Below, one piece after another: positions 20,856 through 32,851 of a stretch of 64,000 nt of DNA (position 1 is the stretch's first letter; every line of letters begins with the position of its first letter). Source of the DNA: Mesomycoplasma ovipneumoniae (GTDB lineage: Bacteria; Bacillota_I; Bacilli_A; Mycoplasmatales; Metamycoplasmataceae); the NCBI RefSeq assembly GCF_038095975.1, contig NZ_CP146003.1, positions 1,008,160 through 1,072,159 on the forward strand. The letters are read 5' to 3'. Made by a program: the position numbers and the translations under genes. The notes beneath the pieces were generated by a model. That model was not told the DNA's origin and did not search any database. It saw only the letters and a program-made list of their open reading frames with translations.

Positions 20856-23800
20856 TTAGCTTGATGATGATGATTGGGTTTGGGTTGTTGTTGTTTCTGA
20901 ACCACTTGAACTTGTTTCTGAAGTTGTTGAACTTGTTGCTCCTGAAGTTTGTGAATTTGCTTCTGGAGCTGGCGAGGTTGTTTCTGAAGTAGCTGGTTTA
21001 ACAGGCTCTGGTAGTTTTTGAATTCTAATTTGAAAATTAAGTTGAGATTTTTCACTACTTTGGGTTGAATTTTCGGTAGATTCAGTTTCACTTTGAGCTT
21101 TTTTGGTAACTTCAAGGAGAACTATTTTTGTTGTTTCAGGATGAAAAACATCTTTTGTTTCAGATTTAACACTAAGGACTAAATTTGGATCGTGTTTTTT
21201 AATAATTTCTTGAATTTCTTTAAATTCTTTTGTATCTTCAAAAGCTTTTTTTGAAGCTTGATCACCACCAGTTTGGGTAGCTATTTTATCAAATTCAGTT
21301 TTTCCATATTGAATCAATGAATAAGAAGGTGGGATACTTAAAACTGCTTTATTTAGTGTCTTTTTTTCTTCAGATTGTTTTTGATCTGTTTTAGAAACTA
21401 ATATTTTTAAAGATGTTTTAGGGCTTTGATATTCTTCAACCTTAGTTTCTTTATTGAAAATTTTGTAATAATAAGTAAGATTGTACCCTTCAGATCCGCT
21501 TGGAATGTCGGTTCCTGTTGAATAATTTGCTGCACCAGTTTGTTTTTCAAAAACAATTTGATAATCTAAATCTGAACTAACTTTTGCTCAAGCTCTAAAA
21601 TTATTAAGTTCTTTAGCCTTAACATAAAATGCAAGTAATAAATCTTTTAAATTAGTCAGTTTTTCAGTTTTTGTTGAGTAAAAATCTTTTACTAATTCTT
21701 CAACAGGTTTAACAGATTGTTCAGTTTGACCAGCGTCGGTTGAAACTGGTGCTAAAACTCCACTTCCTGAGCTTGAAGTGTTATTAGTTTGATTAATTTT
21801 TTTAGTATTTTCACGAATATCTTTGTAGATATCTTCGGTTTGACCTGTTGCACTTCCTGAAGAATCTTGTTGGATTTTTGCTGGACTTATTTTGTTAAGT
21901 TCTTCAAAAATTTTGTCATCATCACGGTTATTTTTGAATTTGTCAGCAATAGTTTTTGGTAAAAATAAGTTAGAAATTCAACCTCTTTTATCAAAAGTTT
22001 TAACATGACCGTTAAAATCTAGACCCATAATGTTAGACTCAGGTTTAAATTCTATACCTTCTGCGGTTCTAAAAATGTTACCTTCTTTGATGTCATTTAC
22101 ATTTATTTTTTCATTAGGATCGATTAAGTTTGCTGATTTTGCAATTTCAAAAAGATATTCCAAAATTTCAGTTGGCTCCATGCTTAATAAATAAGCATAA
22201 AAAGCAGCAACATCATGCTCGTTTGTGAAAAATTTCTTAGATTTTAATGATTTAATTCCAAATTGTGCGCTTGTTTGATCATCAGATTGAAAATCAGAAA
22301 AATCATGTAATTTAGGGAATTTTTGATTTCCTGTTCATGATTTTAGCATTGATTCATGAGGATTAAAGTCATATCCATACTGAAACTGATTTGATAAAAT
22401 TTGCTTTAATTCTTCAGATTTTTGATTATCATTTTCAATTAATTTTTCTAACTCAGCTTTGGAAATAAATGAAGTTGCGGTTACAATTTTTTCTTCATGA
22501 ATTTTAGGCTGAGTTGATGAAGTTTGACTTGATTGAGTTTGAGTAGAATTATCTGGTAATGAATTAATAAAGTAAAAATCTTGACGATTTTTGTCAAGTT
22601 GATGAGTTGTTCCAGTTGTTCCATCATTTTGTTTGAAATATTTTATTTCAAAAGTGTCTTTTTTTGATCTTAATAGTTTAGGATTTTTATCACCAAAAAA
22701 ACTTGAATAAAGGTTAATATTTACCGGAATTTCAAGAGTACTTGAGGTTGCTTTTGCTTTATTAATATCAAGCTGAAAATCAACTCCTGATACTTTTTTT
22801 TGTGCAAAATATGGAGAAAATTCACCAAAATCAAGAGAAATCGGATTTATTAAAAGACTGTCTTCAATCGCTTTTACAACAGATTTAGATTGATCTTGAT
22901 TTGATTTATAAAGATCTTTATTTATTTTTTCTAAAAATTCTATCGAAGTAGTTGAATTAACGGTAAGTTTGTCAATAAATTGTTCAAAACTTTCAGTTTT
23001 TGTTTCAGGAGCGGGGGTTGGTTCTGAAGAATCAACTTGGGGTTGGGTTCCTTCAGTTCCTTGCCCTTCTTGTTGTCCTTCTTCTTGAAATAATTGGACT
23101 GAACTTACTTGCCGAAGTTGTGGTAATGACTCAGGAGTTGATGAGGAAAGTAAATTAGCCGCAACATTTGTAGAAGTTTGCGCAATTGTCCCTGGAGCAA
23201 CTTTAAAATCAAGAAAATTTAATTTTTTGAGTGAAATTTTAGATAAAATATCATCTAAATCAGCAAAATAAGTTGCTTTTTTTGCTTGTTTTTCGCCAGA
23301 TTCGTCAGCTTTTCCTTCATTATTTGCATCTTGACTTGATTCAGAACCTGAACTAACTTGGGGAACTAAGTCAATTTTTTCAAGTAACTGAGCGTCCTCA
23401 ATGTTGAAATTTTTAAGCTCAAATTTTGCATCATCAGTCAATTCAGCTTTAACTAAAAAACTTGGAACTGAGTTTGAATCAACTGAAATAAAATTATTTG
23501 TTCCAGGATGTTTTTCTAAACTAAAATTGTAAATTGTTCCTTGTTTAAAAGGGAAAGAATTATTTTGATCAAAATTTAACTCGTTAATTATTTTTTGAAA
23601 ATCCGGGAAATATTGAGATATTTTTTCAACTGCCTCAAGTTGAGTTCCGGCTTTATTAATGTCAGCGGCAAAATCCTCAACACGGGTTAAGGATGCGATT
23701 TTTTGATCAATTAAATTAGGACTTGAAAAATTAGAGCTAAAACCTGTTCTTCTTAAATTTTGGATGTTTTCTTTGAAACTTTTAGTAATTTTTTCTAAAT

Positions 23801-24305
23801 TTGAATTAAAGTCGGCAAGAGCAAATTGTGAACGTTGTGCAAATGAAACTTTTTTAGAAATTATTGTTGAAAATGCGGTGTGATTATTGTCAATTTGGTG
23901 TTTTGCGCGGAAACGAAGCTCAAAACTTTGATCATTATCGTTTGGAATTAAGTCAACAAATTCTAAAAATGGTTTATTTGGTGCAAAAGTTGGCTCAAAT
24001 TTGCGTAATTTGGAATTAACTTGTGTGTAAAAAGATATAAATTTATTTAAATTTGTGCCAGCTAATAATTTTCCACTGTCGTCAAAAAGTTGTGCTTTTA
24101 TTTGACTATATGTGGTAGAATCATCAAAGACATCAGATTTAAAGGCAACATTTTGGATTCGAGAAACTAAATTTTCTAACTCAGCTCGCGGATTTTCTCC
24201 TGTATAGCGAATTCGAGTTACAAGCCCAATCGTTGTTGCAAAAATAGCAACACCACCAACAGCGGTCAGAGCTAATATTAATGAATTTTTGTTTTTTTCG
24301 TGCAT
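20856..24305 (-). CDS. P97-like adhesin family protein
   Basis: The protein is 1149 residues. Residues 8-30 form one hydrophobic anchor, followed by TRIRYTGENPRAELENLVSR, which matches the layout of P97-family N-termini. The long extracellular part has a candidate processing site TYFAD (345-349) fitting the S/T-x-F-x-D/E cleavage motif known for this family, Glu/Gln/Gly-rich patches near 410-440, and a Ser/Thr/Gln tail over the last 60 residues ending in SSSSS. The AAKPV/E-type (R1) cilium-binding repeats of classical P97 are absent. In-frame TGA codons occur at 22335, 21978 and elsewhere. A -10 box lies at 24342-24347. In the family the product is surface-exposed and binds host molecules; its ligand here is unknown. 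Confidence 0.78.
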
Positions 24306-24341
24306 CCTTTCTCCTTATTTATTTTTGTTTATAGATACATA

Positions 24342-24347
24342 ATTATA
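24342..24347 (-). promoter_or_regulatory. -10 box of the P97-like/P102-like operon
   Basis: TATAAT in TGATATAATTATG on the minus strand, 37 bases before the ATG at 24305; AAGGAG ribosome site follows. Confidence 0.6.
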
Positions 24348-24420
24348 TCATAAATCGCTGTTTTTTATATGTTTATATGTAATTTTAGGCAAAAAAATTC
24401 ATTTAAAAATGATTTTATTT

Positions 24421-25821
24421 TTAAAGATTTTTTAGCCACTGAGTCAAAATCAGATTTACTTTTTTAGGATCAGCATTGCCTTTTGTTTTTTTGATTAATT
24501 TACCTATCAAAATTTTAAATAATTTTTCTTTATTGTTTTTATTTTGCTCAATTTGACTAGTTTCTTCACTAACAAGTTCAGCCAAAAGGCTTTTAATCTC
24601 GTCATCAGATAATTTTTTGTCCAAAATTGTTTTTATAATAATCTCAAGTTCTAAGTTAGGTTCTTTATTTTTTATTTCAATTATTTGACGAAAATCGCTG
24701 TTGTTTATTTGATTATCTAGCAATTTTTTGACTGATTTTCCAAAAAAATCGGGGTCAATAAAAAGCTGGTCAAAACCGTTTTTGTTAATAATTGGAACTA
24801 TTTCAGCAAAAAATAATTTTACATTTTGGGATCAATTTTCTGGATTTGAATTTTTTAAAAAAGTTCAAAATTCAAAATTATTTAAAATTTGATTAATATA
24901 AAATGTAGAAACACCGTATTTTTCAAGGTTTTTTTGGATTTCTAAAGGACTAAGCGGGACTTGGATAGAGTCAATAAATTCTTTTGTCAGTTCGATATAA
25001 GGTAAATTTGGCTCAGGAAAATATTTATAATCTATGGCATCCGTTTTGGTTCTCAGTGTTTGATTTTTTATTAATTTGTCGTTAAATTTTTTAGTTACTT
25101 GAGAAACTTTTTGGCCTTTTTCATAAGTATCAATTTGCTCTTCAATTTCAAGTTGAGCAGCTTTTTGAATGTTAGAAATTGAATTTATGTTTTTAATTTC
25201 AACTTTTGGGTTAAAAAATTCTTGATTTTTTTCACGAACTGAAATGTTTATATCAGCTCGAAGCGAACCATTTTCTAGTTTTGCATCAGAAATGCCTAAA
25301 AATAAAGCTAATTTTCTGATTTCATCAACATATTGAGCAGCTTTTTCGGCCGAATCTAGCATCGGATGAGTCACTATTTCAATCAAAGGAACCCCACAGC
25401 GATTATAGTCAAAAAATGTTTGATTTTCTTTATGAATTTGCTTGGCCGTGTCTTCTTCAAGGTGAATTCTTTCAATCAAAACAGTAAAATCGCCAACATT
25501 TATTGAACCATTTTTTCCAATTGGATAAAATTGCTGGGTAATTTGAAAACCTTTTGGCAAATCAGGGTAAAAATAATTTTTTCGGTCAAAAGCCAGTACT
25601 GACGGAATTTCCATTTTTAAGGATTTTGCTAAAATTATTGCTTTTTCGACAGCTTTTTTATTTATTTTTGGCAATGTTCCAAGATAACCTAAGTCAAAAA
25701 GATTAAAAAATTTATTAGGCTGACCACTCGAATTTGGTGAATTTGAGAACATTTTTGCCTTTGTGTTAAGTTCTAAGTGAATTTCAACCCCAATAGTTAC
25801 TAAATATTTATTATTCAACAT
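24421..25821 (-). CDS. gatB: Asp-tRNA(Asn)/Glu-tRNA(Gln) amidotransferase subunit B
   Basis: The protein is 466 residues. It binds and phosphorylates misacylated tRNA in the GatCAB complex, which makes Gln-tRNA(Gln) where GlnRS is missing. Seen: VTIGVEIHLELNTKAKMFS at the start, FDRKNYFYPDLPKGFQITQQ, HLEEDTAKQ, GVPLIEIVTHP, ENGSLRADINISV, and a C-terminal YqeY-like helical tail (LSDDEIKSLLAELV) with TQWLKNL. ATG 25821 is chosen with AGGTG in front; an in-frame GTG lies nine bases upstream. It overlaps the end of gatA. Two Trp are encoded by TGA near 24865 and 24724. Confidence 0.95.
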
Positions 25822-27130
25822 TAATGTCACCTATTTTTTCTTCAATATAAAGTGAAAAACCTAATAAACTTGCATCAGAGTTAATTTTTGAGTCAATGGC
25901 TAGATTAAAAGGTAAATTTTTGTGTTTTCCTAATGGGATTGTTATCGAAGGATTTCCGACTAAATTAGAAATTGCAAGTATAAAATTGGTAATTTGGTCA
26001 CTTTTTTCACTGTTTTTTCCAAAAACATCGGGCGCAACGCCGTAAAAAGCAGGGAAAAGCACTATATCAAACTGATTCAAAAATGATTCATAATAATTTT
26101 TAATTAGGGTTCTAATTTTTTTTGCTTTAATGAAAAAGTGCTCTTGATTTTTCTGCTCAAGAAAAAAAGATCCTCAAATCAGTCTTTTTTGAAGCATAAA
26201 GCCAAATCCGTCTGTTCTTGTTTTTAAGAAAATATCTTCTCATTTTAGATTTTTGTCTGTATTTCCAAAAGTTAAACCGTTTATTGCTGATAAATTTGAA
26301 GTAGCTTCTGAATAAGAAATTATTTCATAAACCGGTAAAATTGTTTTTAGTAAATTTAAATCAGGGATGATGTTCTCAACCAAAACACCTTCAGATTGTA
26401 AAATATGCTGTAATTTATAGAGTTTTTCTTTAACATAAGGTTCAATTTCGTCATCAAAATTTAAAAATAAAACTTTTTTTGGCTTAGTTTTTTCAACTTT
26501 TTGGACTTGTACTTCAACAGAAGTTAAGTCATTTTCATCTTGGCCAAAAACTGTCTGCGAAACCAAAATCGAATCACTAACATTGTGGGTAAGTCAAGCG
26601 ACTGTGTCAAGAGAAGTTGCATAAGCAAACAAACCATGGCGAGAAACGGCTCCATATGACGGCTTAAAACCGACTTTTCCGAAAAAACTAGCCGGTCTTC
26701 TTATTGAATCACCGGTGTCTGAGCCGATTGCAAAATGGACAGAGTCAATTGTTGCCGCACTTCCTGAAGATGAGCCACCAACTAACTTGGTTTTGTCGAG
26801 TGGATTTAAAATTTTACCAAAAAAAGAAAAAAGACCTTTACCACCTAGACCTAATTCGTCGTTATAAACTTTAATTAATGGCTGGGCTCCTTGATCAATT
26901 AATTTTTGAAAAACTGTTGAATTATATCCGGGTCTAAAATTAATAAGCGAATTTGATGAACCATGTGAGACTCCTTCAGCGGTGGCAAAATTTGATTTTA
27001 TGCTAAAAAACATGCCTGATAATATTCCCTTTTTTTGATTTTTTAGCTCAAAAAAAGAAAAAACAGCATTATTTTCATCTTTTTTTAATTTTTCAGTCGC
27101 TTGGTTTATATTTAGTTCAAATTTAGTCAT
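25811..27130 (-). CDS. gatA: GatCAB amidotransferase subunit A (amidase)
   Basis: The protein is 439 residues. The amidase-signature subunit releases ammonia from glutamine for GatB. The catalytic Lys is in FFSIKSNFA, and the cis/nucleophile serines are in LVGGSSSGSAATID and SDTGDSIRRPASF. The start ATG at 27130 lies inside the end of gatC. Order gatC-gatA-gatB with overlaps is a tight operon. The C-terminal part is somewhat shortened compared with longer GatA proteins. TGA at 26594, 26567 and 26240 is Trp. Confidence 0.95.
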
Positions 27131-27416
27131 CAATCACCTTTTTGGTTATAATTTCATTTTGATTTGCATGGACTGAATTTGTAAAAAGTTGAGATCTAAA
27201 ATCAGAAAAATTTGGTTCATCATCGAATAAAATTTCAATTCCTTTTGGTAAAGAGTTAATTTTTTCCAAGTTAGGAACGTCTTTTGTATCAAAAGTATGC
27301 AAAAAATTAATTCGTTCTAGCATTTGATCTTTTTCTTGTAAAACGGTTTCAATTACTTTTTCACTAGGAACAAAATAAAGCGATTTTGCAAGTTTAATTA
27401 TTTTTTCTCTATCCAT
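27123..27416 (-). CDS. gatC: GatCAB amidotransferase subunit C-like protein
   Basis: The protein is 97 residues, with GatC-like layout: an N-terminal helix pair (DREKIIKLAKSLYFVPSEKV) and a middle segment FDTKDVPNLEKINSLPKGIE resembling the conserved 'D.. P...... LR.D' strip that wraps GatA. It stabilises the complex. First gene of gatCAB, with GGAGG before the ATG. Short and divergent, so the family call leans on position. Confidence 0.85.
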   Translation of the reverse strand: MDREKIIKLAKSLYFVPSEKVIETVLQEKDQMLERINFLHTFDTKDVPNLEKINSLPKGIEILFDDEPNFSDFRSQLFTNSVHANQNEIITKKVIDD

Positions 27417-27458
27417 TTTGCCTCCAATTTTGTTATTTTAATTTATATTAAACTTAAA

Positions 27459-27464
27459 ATTATA
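27459..27464 (-). promoter_or_regulatory. -10 box of gatCAB
   Basis: TATAAT in an extended form (TAGTATAAT) on the minus strand, 42 bases before the gatC ATG. Confidence 0.6.
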
Positions 27465-27512
27465 CTAGAAATTAGGGTTTAATTTGAATTTTAAGTAAAA
27501 AATGATGAAAAT

Positions 27513-28364
27513 CTATACTTTTCATCATTCTGGTTTTGAGACAAATTTTTTGCCGTTTAAATAAGATAAAAAGCCGTCTAAATTATTGAATTTTAAAGAA
27601 AATGAATGCAAAAATAAGCGATTTTTTTGCTCGCCATTGTATTTTTCATCACCAAAAATCGGGAAGCCCAGGTGTGATAAAGTTACTCGGATTTGATGTT
27701 TTTTGCCAGTATGTAAAATCGCAAAATTTCTTTTGTTTTTAAAAAAAAATGTCGTAGAAATAAGCTGGCATCCTACTTGATTTTTGCAGACTTCCATTTT
27801 TTTATTAAGGTCGTTTTTCCTTATAAAAAGATCGGTTTTTATAGGTTTTTTTAGCTTTATTTTTGACTCAAAGGTATAAATTTTCTCAAAAAATTTCTGC
27901 TTTTTATTAAGTTCAACAACACTTTTATAATTAAGTCCGTATAAAATAATTCCAGATGTTTTTTTATCAAGACGCCCAACATGCGAAGGCATAAAAACGT
28001 CGGTTTTTTCTATTTTTAAATAATTTCAAACGGCCAAATCAAGATTTCTGTCACCGCCATGAACTTGTAAATCCTTAGGTTTTTCAACAATCAAAACATT
28101 TGAATCTTGATAAATTATTTTTAAATTTGCCTTTATTTTAGGTAACTTTTTTTGATTTTCAACTTCTTTTTTAGAGTTAAAAATCAAAACTCTGTCACCT
28201 AAAGCCAGCAAATATTTTTGTGATTCAACCTTATTATTGACCTTTATTTTTTTATTACGAAAAAGCTTTTGAATTTCGTTGTAATTGAAATTCAAAAGCA
28301 ATTTTTTGACTAATTGAATAAGTTTTTGGCCTACTTGATTTTCAGATACGCTAAATTCTATCAT
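27513..28364 (-). CDS. RluC/RluD-family pseudouridine synthase
   Basis: The protein is 283 residues. The N-terminal S4-like domain (GQKLIQLVKKLLLN; FRNKKIKVNNKV) is followed by the RluA catalytic core: IIYQDSNVLIVEKPKDLQVH, the catalytic Asp in VGRLDKKTSGIILYG, and LHTGKKHQIRVTLSHLGFPI. It isomerises uridines in 23S rRNA; the exact site cannot be told from sequence. Ends at TAG 27513 after two TGA-coded Trp. It starts 5 bases after the fba stop on the same strand. Confidence 0.88.
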
Positions 28365-28369
28365 CCAAA

Positions 28370-29233
28370 TTATGCTTGATTTTCTGAACCAAATTCGACA
28401 ATTTTAGCCTCAACAAGTTCTTGGATCGCTTTTGTTCCTGGGGCTAATAATTTTCGAGGATCGAAATTTTTGCCTTCTTTAATTTTTCCAGAAACAACAA
28501 AATCTGTTACAGCAGCAGCATTGGCCTGTTGAAGTTCAGTATTTACATTAATTTTTGCAATTCCTAATTTGATTGCTTTTTGAATTTGATCTTTTGGAAG
28601 ACCACTACCACCATGTAAAACTAGTGGAAGTTGAGTTTTTTCAGAAATTTTGTCTAAAACATCAAAGTCCAAAGATTTTCAACTAGAGGGATAAACACCA
28701 TGAATGTTACCAATTCCGGCAGCCAGGCAAGTAATTCCAGTTTTGGAAATTTCATATGCTTGATCAACGTCAGCAATTTCGCCATTTCCGACAATTCCGT
28801 CTTCTTCGCCACCAATTTGACCAACTTCAGCTTCAACTGTTGCATTTTTTGAATTTGCAAGCTCAACAATTTCTCTTGTTAGTTCTAAATTTTTTGAAAA
28901 TTTTTCTCTTGAACCATCATACATAACTGAAGTAAATCCTGTTTCAAGAGCTTTTTTGCAAGTTTCAAAACTTCCGTGATCTAAATGAAGGGCAACAGGG
29001 ACTGTTATTTCTAAAAATTCAATTAAATTTGTCACTAAATTATAAACGGTTTTTAGACCTCCCATATATTTTAGCGCACCTTCTGAGGTCGCGATTATTA
29101 AAGGAGATTTTTTAGCTTGTGCACCAAGAAGTGCGGCTTTTGTTCATTCAAGATTATTTATGTTAATATGTGGAATTGCGTATCTGTTTTTACGGGCTTT
29201 TTCCAACATTGCTTTTGTATTTTGTAGATTCAT
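28370..29233 (-). CDS. fba: Class II fructose-bisphosphate aldolase
   Basis: The protein is 287 residues and cleaves fructose-1,6-bisphosphate in glycolysis, the main energy route here. Zinc/active-site blocks: VPVALHLDHGSFE, YDGSREKF, VEAEVGQIGGEEDG, GIGNIHGVYP, PLVLHGGSGLP, KINVNTELQ. The start ATG 29233 has AAGGTG in front. TGA codons near 28676 and 29142 are Trp. It shares direction and tight spacing with the pseudouridine synthase gene downstream. Confidence 0.95.
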
Positions 29234-29254
29234 TTTACACCTTTAAAAAATAAA

Positions 29255-29500
29255 TTAAATTAAAATATCACTTCTAAGGGCTCAATAATTATTGCCCAAA
29301 GCAACAAAACTACCATCAATTGTTAATAATTTATAGAGCTCACCTCTTTTTAAAGTTAAAATTTTATCTGTGGATAAATTAGGTAATTGATTTTCTCATT
29401 TTGACATCAAGGCCACCTGAACTTCAAGAAAAATGTCGCTAAAATGGGCAGATTCTCGGTTTTTTAGAAAATTTATTGCTATTGAAATTATAGTTTTCAT
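29255..29500 (-). CDS. rpoE: RNA polymerase delta subunit-like HARE-HTH protein
   Basis: The protein is 81 residues, only the N-terminal HARE-HTH winged-helix part of RpoE; the acidic C-tail of Bacillus delta is missing. Seen: FLKNRESAHFSDIFLEVQVA, then LTIDGSFVALGNNYWALRSD, matching the delta pattern 'DGRF..LG...W.LR'. Delta promotes RNA polymerase recycling. It starts 3 bases after the argS stop and contains two TGA-coded Trp. Confidence 0.75.
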
Positions 29501-29503
29501 CTT

Positions 29504-31108
29504 TTAAATCCTTTCTTTTGCCTTTATTCCAAGTAATTTTAATCCATTTTTTAAAACAATTGAGACAGCTTTTGTTAAACATAAAAGATTATTTGTGTCT
29601 GAATTATTCAATATTTTTGTATTAGAATAAAAAGAATTAAAGAGGTTAGCTAGTTCTAGTAAATATTTTGGTAGCAAATTAATTTTATAATTTTTTGCTA
29701 TTTTTAAAACAATTTCCTCAAATTGGTTTAATTTTGAAATTAAATTAGTTTCATTTTCTAATTTAAATGTCTCTAGATTTTCGACATTTAAATTAGATTT
29801 AGCCAGCAAATTAACTGCACGAGCATGAGCATATTGGATTAAAAACAACGGATTCTGTGAATTTATGCTACTTGCTAAGTCTACATCAAATTCTACAAGC
29901 GAATTATACCCCCGTTCAGCAATAAAATAACGAATTGCATCAGCATTTGCGACTTGAAGAAGGTCTTTGATTGTAAAAGTTTGTCCTTTTCTTTTGGACA
30001 TTTTAAATTCTTTGCCGTTTTTTACTAATTTTACAAGTTGATATAGTAAAATCTGCAATTTATTTTCTTGATTAGCAATTTTTAGGGCAGCTTTTACACG
30101 GTCAACATAGCCAATATGGTCTGCTCCTCAAATATTTATTAAAATATTGGGCTTAAATTCTGAATTAATTTTATGTAAATGATAGGCAATATCACTTGAA
30201 AAATAAGTGTAGTTACCGCCGTTTTTTATTAAAACGCGATCTTTTTGATCGCCAAAATCTGATGTTTTTAGTCAAAGGGCGTTGTCTTTTTTATATGTAA
30301 AACCTATATTTTCAAGGGTTTTTTGAACATTTCCGGATAAAAATAAATCACTTTCGGATGTGAATTTATCAAATTTAATAGATAAATTTGATAAATCTTT
30401 TTTTATTTCACTAAGAAAAAAATCAAGAGCTTTTTGGCGAAAAATGCTGTAAATTTCGGGGTTTTCAAGACTTGATGATTCGAATTTATTACCATATTCG
30501 TCAAAAAAATTTTTGGCCATTAAAATAATTTCTTCACCAAGATAAGATTCTTCTGGAAGAGGAATATCTTTAAAAATTTGTTGATAACGGGCAAAAACTG
30601 AACCAACTAATTTGTCAATTTGAGACCCAAAATCATTTACATAATACTCACGAAGAACAGAATTACCTGAAAATTCAAGAATATTTGACAAAATATCACC
30701 AATAACAGCGCTTCTGAGATGACCAAGGTGCAAAAATCCAGTCGGGTTAGCCGAAACAAATTCCACATTTATTTTTTTTGATAAAAAACTTCGGCCAAAA
30801 TTTTCATTTTGATCGATTATTTTTTTGACAATTTTTGAGTATTCTGTTTTGGATACAAAAAAATTCAAAAATCCAGGTGATGCTATCTCGATTTTTTCAA
30901 GACCTAAATCTTGCTGATCTAATCAGTTTTTAATTTTTTCTGCAAGTTCTAAAGGTTTTAATTTGTTTTGCTTTGAAAAAATTAAAGCTACATTTGTACT
31001 AAAGTCGCCGAAATTTTTCGATTTTTCAACTATTATCTTGGTTTTATCAAAAATTAAATTATTTTTGATAAAAAATTCGGATATTTGGTTACTAATTTTT
31101 TTGTTCAT
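29504..31108 (-). CDS. argS: Arginyl-tRNA synthetase
   Basis: The protein is 534 residues. It charges tRNA-Arg. Seen: N-terminal additional domain with GDFSTNVA, class I HIGH motif as [43 protein letters not shown], and a C-terminal DALR-type anticodon domain ([12 protein letters not shown]). ATG 31108 is chosen, which overlaps the end of grpE by 17 bases. TGA codons at 30869, 30272, 30059 and 30126 are Trp. Confidence 0.95.
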
Positions 31109-31838
31109 TTGTGTTTCCAACAACTACAAGCGCTGTTTTTACAACCCGATCATGAAGTTTATATCCAATTGAAATTATGTCAGAAATTTTATCTTTTTCC
31201 CCATCAGAAACTTCATAAACTTCGTGTACTGAGGAATCAAAAAAACCTCCTATTTCAGGCACTATTTTTGTTATTCCAAAATTTTCCATAACATTTTCAA
31301 TTTGACCAACAAGCATCTCAAATCCTTTTACATATGAAGAAGTTTCGGGATTTTCTGCATTTAAACCATATGAAATTGCTTTTTTAAGATTTAAAAATGG
31401 TGAAATAAACTCTTCAAAAAAGGGTTGTAAACTGTATTTTTTTATGTGATTTTGGTCGTTTTCAAATTTAGCTTGAAGTTCAGATTTAATATCTTTAACT
31501 TTTTGAGCGGCTTTTTCCTCGAAAATTTTCACTTGAGATTTAAAGTCATCCTCAATTTTTTTGATTTTGTCTTTTAATTTTAAGGACTCAATTTCAAGAC
31601 TAATGTTTTTTGTGGTCAGTGATTGGATTTGATTTTCAAGGTCTTTTAATTTAGATTCTTTTTTTAAAAAACGACGTGATTTTTTGCCGTTTTTTTCATT
31701 ATTTTCTGTTTCAGTTTCTATTTTTTGGGCTGAATTTTCAAGGTTATTTTCGACTGACTCACTAGAAATTTTTTCAGATTCTTGTTGTTCACTGTTGTTT
31801 AGATTAGTTTTTTTATCTTCAGAATTCTCAAAAATCAT
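31092..31838 (-). CDS. grpE: GrpE nucleotide exchange factor
   Basis: The protein is 248 residues. It releases ADP from DnaK. The N-terminus is a long acidic, disordered stretch (about 1-50), then a long coiled coil (about 60-135: LKDLENQIQSLTTKNISLEI) and the GrpE head with FEEFISPFLNLKKAIS, ENFGITKIVPEIGGFFDSSV, HEVYEVSD, SIGYKLHDRVVKTALVVVG. Two bases after hrcA, so both are made from one transcript. Confidence 0.93.
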   Translation of the reverse strand: MIFENSEDKKTNLNNSEQQESEKISSESVENNLENSAQKIETETENNEKNGKKSRRFLKKESKLKDLENQIQSLTTKNISLEIESLKLKDKIKKIEDDFKSQVKIFEEKAAQKVKDIKSELQAKFENDQNHIKKYSLQPFFEEFISPFLNLKKAISYGLNAENPETSSYVKGFEMLVGQIENVMENFGITKIVPEIGGFFDSSVHEVYEVSDGEKDKISDIISIGYKLHDRVVKTALVVVGNTNEQKN

Positions 31839-31840
31839 TA

Positions 31841-32848
31841 TTATTCCTTTCTATTTTTGTTTTTATTTGATAGAAAATCTTCTAAAAGTTTTATGCCTGT
31901 TCGCGCTGCAGAATAATTAATTTTTTTCGTTGATCCTATCATGCTAATTTCCTTGATTGCAAAGGATTTTTCAAGTTTTTTTGAGATAAATGAGGTTTCA
32001 GGCGATTCTATACTGATTTTTAAGGTTTCATCTTCAGTGGTAGTTTTTTCGTCTAGCATTTCTCAAATCGACTTTTTTTCAATCAAATTAAGCAAATCAA
32101 CAAGTCTGGTTCTAGAAATTTCGCTATCTAAGATTAACATATTTTTATTATAAACGTCTGATTTATTTTGGATTTGGAAGTTAAAAATTTTGTGTATAAA
32201 ATGATGCAAAAGTTCATCGCTATGCTTAATTTGTTTTTCTAATTCTTGTTTTAAAATTATTAATTTTGATGAAACTTCTGCTAATGGAGTATTTATTAGT
32301 CTTTGTTGAAATAGGCGAATTGCAATTTTGACATCCTGCAGCGAAATTGAATGTGAAAATGTGATTTTTTTATTTTCAACACTACCACTAGAGCTAACAA
32401 CGACGACAATTCCTTCATTTTGCGATATTTGTGTCAAATTTATTGACATTAAACGGTCATTTTCGTTGCTTGTTGTGGTGATTATTGTGGTGCCAACCGA
32501 TTCAGAAATCAATTTAAAGGCTTCAGAAATTGTATTTTCAATGCTAACACGTCGGCGCGCAAACAAGTCTTTTAGTTTATTTGCTAAAATTTCGTTTTCG
32601 TCGAATGACAAAAATTCAGCATAGTACTGAAACCCTCTTAGTGTTGGAATTCTACCGCTTGAAATGTGAGGTTTTTCCAAAAAACCATCTTTTTCAAGTT
32701 GATTCATTACCATTCTAAGGTGTGAAGAGGATTTTTTTATGCTGTAATTTTGTTTTAAAGCGTTTGAACCGATTGATTCTCCGGTTTTAATAAAATTTTC
32801 AACTATCTGCTTTAAATATTTTTCTTTTTTAGCATCTAACCTTGACAT
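31841..32848 (-). CDS. hrcA: Heat-shock repressor HrcA
   Basis: The protein is 335 residues. The N-terminal winged helix (LDAKKEKYLKQIVENFIKTG; SSSHLRMVMNQLEKDGFLEK, PHISSGRIPTLRGFQYY) matches HrcA well. The C-terminal dimerisation part ends with EISMIGSTKKINYSAARTGI. It normally represses heat-shock genes at CIRCE (TTAGCACTC-N9-GAGTGCTAA). No CIRCE copy is seen here. Instead the ATG lies only nine bases after a TATAAT, so the message is almost leaderless, with no ribosome site. Confidence 0.93.
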
Positions 32849-32851
32849 TGT

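Noticed and set aside
20856..21000. Thr/Ser/Gln-rich tail as a form of the P97 R1 repeat
   Set aside because: No AAKP[V/E] units; only low-complexity sequence.
29369..29377. TGTGGATAA, a perfect DnaA box
   Set aside because: Single copy inside the rpoE coding sequence, 14 kb from dnaA; chance or a minor site.
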